A stretch of 6,197 nucleotides of DNA from positions 1 to 6,197 of the forward strand of contig PWOE01000148.1 in the NCBI GenBank assembly GCA_003557585.1, given 5' to 3'. Shown here piece by piece: positions 3,408 through 6,197 of this stretch (within the stretch, counting starts at the first letter, position 1; every line of letters begins with the position of its first letter). Below the pieces are notes generated by a model. That model did no database searches. It saw only the letters and a list, made by a program, of their open reading frames with translations, and was not told where the DNA came from. This DNA comes from Candidatus Nealsoniibacteriota bacterium (GTDB lineage Bacteria; Patescibacteriota; Minisyncoccia; Minisyncoccales; CSSED10-335). A program made the translations under genes and the position numbers.

Positions 3408-6197
3408 ATGAATAATTCTAATCAAAAATTCACTCATCTCCACCTTCATTCACACTATTCTTTGCTTGATGGTCTGTCCAAGATAGATCAGATAGTTAAT
3501 CATGCTAAAGAGAGTGGCATGGATTCCGTGGCTCTAACAGATCACGGAGTTTTATATGGAGCGATAGAGTTTTTCAAAAAAGCAAAAAAAGAAGGAATTA
3601 AACCTATTATAGGTTGTGAGGTCTATCTTGCTTTAGATAAGATGACACAGAAGAGACCAGGCATTGATGATAAGAGGTACCATTTAGTTCTTCTCGCTAA
3701 AAATAATATCGGTTATAAAAACCTAGTTAAGATAGTTACAAAGTCCCACTTAGAGGGGTTTTATTACAAACCAAGAGTTGATGAAGATTTATTAAAAGAG
3801 CATTCCGAAGGAATCATCGCACTTTCCGCCTGTATTCAAGGCAAGATTCCCAAGCTGATAATTAAAAATAAGATTAAAGAAGCAGAAAAGACTGCTTTGA
3901 GATATCTAGAGATCTTCGGCAAAGGCAACTTCTATCTCGAGCTTCAAAGTCATCCCAAGATTAAAGAGCAGGAAATCGCCAATAAAGGATTAATTGAATT
4001 ATCAAAAAAGCTTTCCATTCCTCTCGTAGCTACGAATGATTGTCACTATCTAAAGAAAGAAGATGCTGAAGCCCAAGATATATTAATGCTCATCAATACT
4101 GGGGCCAAAAAAGATGACCCAGAGAGACTCACTATGAAAGATAGCGATCTTTCAATGAAGTCACCCCAAGAGATGCTGGCAGTTTTTAAAGATGTGCCTG
4201 AGGCAATAGAAAATACTCAAAAAATTGCTAATCAGTGCTCTCTTGATTTCAATTTTGGCGAAACAAAACTGCCACATTTTCCTTTACCAGAAAACAAGAC
4301 AGCAGATCTTTATTTGAAAGAATTGTGCCTCAGCAGTTTAAAAGACAAGTGCCAAGAATACGACAAAAAGAAAGTTCTTGACCGTTTGGAATTTGAACTG
4401 GAAACAATCAAGAAGACTGGCTTTTCTTCTTACTTTTTAATAATTTCAGATCTCGTTAATTGGGCTAAGGGAAATAAAATTGTTGTTGGCCCAGGGAGAG
4501 GTTCAGTCGGTGGCTCTTTGGTTGCTTATCTTTTAGGAATTACGAATATCGATCCTTTGAAATATGATCTTCTTTTTGAGAGATTCTTAAATCCAGAAAG
4601 AATATCTTTGCCAGACATCGATCTTGACTTTGCTGACAGAAGAAGAGATGAAGTTGTTGCTTATGTTGCTGATAAGTATGGTCAAGACAAGGTAGCTCAA
4701 ATTATCACTTTTGGAACAATGGCTGCTCGAGCTGTCATTAGAGATGTCGGACGGGCTATGCAATATCCTTATTCTTACTGTGACAAAATTGCTAAGATGA
4801 TTCCTTTTGGCTTGTCTCTTGATGAGACAATGAACAAGATTCCCGAGTTTAAGCAACTCTATAACAGCGATTCTGATGCAAAAGACTTGATAGATATCGC
4901 TAAAAAGCTGGAAGGCGTTGCTCGTCACGCATCAACTCATGCCTGTGGAGTAGTTATCTCAAAGGATCCCTTAATCGATATTGTTCCCCTGCAACACCCA
5001 ACACAAAATGAAGAAGGGGTTGTTACTCAATACGAGATGCACTCTATCGAGAGTCTAGGCTTGTTGAAAATGGACTTCTTAGGGCTCAAGAATTTAACTA
5101 TTATTCAAGACACTCTTTCTAAGATATATGCTATTCGAAAAGAAAAGATAGATATCGACAATCTTCCCCTTGATGATAAAAAAACTTATGAGATATTGAA
5201 GAAGGGGCAAACTGTTGGTGTTTTCCAACTTGAATCTGGTGGAATGCAAAGATATCTCAAGCAATTAAAGCCAAGCAATTTTGAAGATATTATTGCTATG
5301 GTTGCTCTTTATCGTCCAGGACCGATGGAACTTATCCCAGACTATATCGCCAAGAAAAATAAAGAGAAAAAGATAGAATATATTCACCCGAAATTGAAAC
5401 CAATTCTTGAAAACACCTATTCCATCTTATTATACCAAGAACAGGTCATGAAAATTGCTCAAGAACTGGCTCTCTTTACTCTGTCTGAGGCTGATATCTT
5501 GAGAAAGGCTATCGGCAAGAAGATAAAGAGTCTCTTGAATCAACAAAAAGATAAATTCATTCAAGGAGCGATAGAGAACAATGTCAAAGAAGAAGTGGCT
5601 AAAAAGATATGGGAATGGATAATTCCTTTCGCAAGTTATGGCTTCAACAAGAGTCACTCTGCTGGCTATGCAACGATAGCCTATCAAACTGCTTGGCTAA
5701 AGGCCCATTATCCAGTGGAATTTATGTCCTCTCTGTTAACTTCTGACAGAAAAGATGTTGAAAGAACTTCTCTTTTAATTGAGGAATGCAAAAGAATGAA
5801 GATAAAGGTTTTGCCCCCCGAAGCGAATGAGAGCTTTGTCTACTTTTCGGTTGTTCCAAACAAAAGAGAGATAAGATTTGGGTTAGCTGCAATTAAGAAT
5901 GTCGGCCTCTCTATTGCTGAAGAGATAGTTGAAGAAAGGAAAAAGAATGGCAATTTCAAATCTTTAAATGACTTTATCTCAAGAATAAAATCAAAGCATC
6001 TTAACAAAAAATCTTTAGAGAATCTAACTAAGGCCGGTGTCTTTGATAAGATAATGGAAAGAAACAAAATTCTTTCTAATATGGATAAGATTCTGGAAAT
6101 AATCAGAGATAAAAATAGAGATGAATCAAACGGTCAAACAAACCTCTTTCATAATTCTGGTGACAATAACAACTCGCAAGAACTGAAGCTAGATGAC
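3408..6197 (+). CDS. dnaE: DNA polymerase III subunit alpha (partial, runs off right edge)
   Basis: Catalytic subunit of the replicative DNA polymerase. The frame is open from the ATG at 3408 to the edge: 930 codons of an expected 1,050-1,170. An N-terminal PHP domain (about 8-280) begins FTHLHLHSHYSLLDG (8-22) and keeps what look like all nine metal ligands: H10, H12, D21, H46, E71, H92, C142, D211 and H213. The polymerase core follows: GPGRGSVGGSLVAY (361-374); LPDIDLDF (401-408), holding two catalytic aspartates; KMDFLGLKNLT with D556 (D555 in E. coli); YQEQVMKIAQ (676-685); and FNKSHSAGYA (746-755). A helix-hairpin-helix region (RFGLAAIKNVG and the following stretch) comes next, and sequence leading to the missing OB-fold ends the window with GQTNLF. 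Spacing matches E. coli DnaE closely, so no large insertion or inserted intein is present in the visible part. It is DnaE-type, not PolC: no exonuclease domain is inserted in PHP. The start is one base after the upstream stop, without a Shine-Dalgarno sequence. Confidence 0.98.
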   Translation, partial: MNNSNQKFTHLHLHSHYSLLDGLSKIDQIVNHAKESGMDSVALTDHGVLYGAIEFFKKAKKEGIKPIIGCEVYLALDKMTQKRPGIDDKRYHLVLLAKNNIGYKNLVKIVTKSHLEGFYYKPRVDEDLLKEHSEGIIALSACIQGKIPKLIIKNKIKEAEKTALRYLEIFGKGNFYLELQSHPKIKEQEIANKGLIELSKKLSIPLVATNDCHYLKKEDAEAQDILMLINTGAKKDDPERLTMKDSDLSMKSPQEMLAVFKDVPEAIENTQKIANQCSLDFNFGETKLPHFPLPENKTADLYLKELCLSSLKDKCQEYDKKKVLDRLEFELETIKKTGFSSYFLIISDLVNWAKGNKIVVGPGRGSVGGSLVAYLLGITNIDPLKYDLLFERFLNPERISLPDIDLDFADRRRDEVVAYVADKYGQDKVAQIITFGTMAARAVIRDVGRAMQYPYSYCDKIAKMIPFGLSLDETMNKIPEFKQLYNSDSDAKDLIDIAKKLEGVARHASTHACGVVISKDPLIDIVPLQHPTQNEEGVVTQYEMHSIESLGLLKMDFLGLKNLTIIQDTLSKIYAIRKEKIDIDNLPLDDKKTYEILKKGQTVGVFQLESGGMQRYLKQLKPSNFEDIIAMVALYRPGPMELIPDYIAKKNKEKKIEYIHPKLKPILENTYSILLYQEQVMKIAQELALFTLSEADILRKAIGKKIKSLLNQQKDKFIQGAIENNVKEEVAKKIWEWIIPFASYGFNKSHSAGYATIAYQTAWLKAHYPVEFMSSLLTSDRKDVERTSLLIEECKRMKIKVLPPEANESFVYFSVVPNKREIRFGLAAIKNVGLSIAEEIVEERKKNGNFKSLNDFISRIKSKHLNKKSLENLTKAGVFDKIMERNKILSNMDKILEIIRDKNRDESNGQTNLFHNSGDNNNSQELKLDD

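Noticed and set aside
4587..6067. Three minus-strand open frames (4587-4928, 5430-5687, 5840-6067)
   Set aside because: All lie fully inside dnaE on the opposite strand, with no domain, start signal or operon context.
3408..6197. Possible intein, frameshift or split in dnaE
   Set aside because: The frame is continuous, and the distances between the PHP, PDIDLDF and KMDFLGL motifs match E. coli DnaE within a few residues.

Overview
The window is AT-rich, densely packed bacterial chromosome of a housekeeping kind. Gaps between genes are short or absent, Shine-Dalgarno sequences are mostly missing or weak, and two ribosomal proteins carry long lysine/glutamate tails. Gene content and order suggest a small-genome lineage of the Patescibacteria (CPR) type, possibly Parcubacteria-like; this placement is inference, since no rRNA or other decisive marker is present. 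TGA acts as a stop (end of nusB, where readthrough would meet further TGA codons at once), which argues against the UGA=Gly lineages Absconditabacteria and Gracilibacteria.

Left part, minus strand, read from right to left: rnhB (RNase HII, 2663-2049), a 108-bp gap, then a tight run rpmF (L32), nusB, rnc (RNase III) and rpsP (S16, running off the left edge). Spacings in this run are 15 bp, an 8-bp overlap and 18 bp, so it is very likely one operon. The theme is ribosome production: two ribosomal proteins, an rRNA antitermination factor and the nuclease that cuts the rRNA precursor. The visible end of rpsP encodes a repetitive acidic/basic tail built from two adjacent 12-bp tandem arrays.

Middle, 2664-2722: a 59-bp divergent promoter region between rnhB and the rightward genes, with overlapping candidate promoters for both strands and a 7-bp dyad around the rightward -10 box.

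Right part, plus strand: a 227-residue protein made of 11-residue (22-residue paired) beta-solenoid units, of unknown function, followed after a single base by dnaE, the replicative DNA polymerase III alpha subunit. Its first 930 codons are visible, including a complete PHP metal site and all polymerase catalytic aspartates; it runs off the right edge. RNase HII and the polymerase therefore sit back to back across the shared promoter region.

I found no tRNA, rRNA, CRISPR array, insertion sequence, phage gene, clear riboswitch or factor-independent terminator. No stretch over 300 bp lacks a gene. I see no strong case for a new multi-gene system; the most unusual items are the solenoid gene coupled to dnaE and the repeat-built S16 tail.
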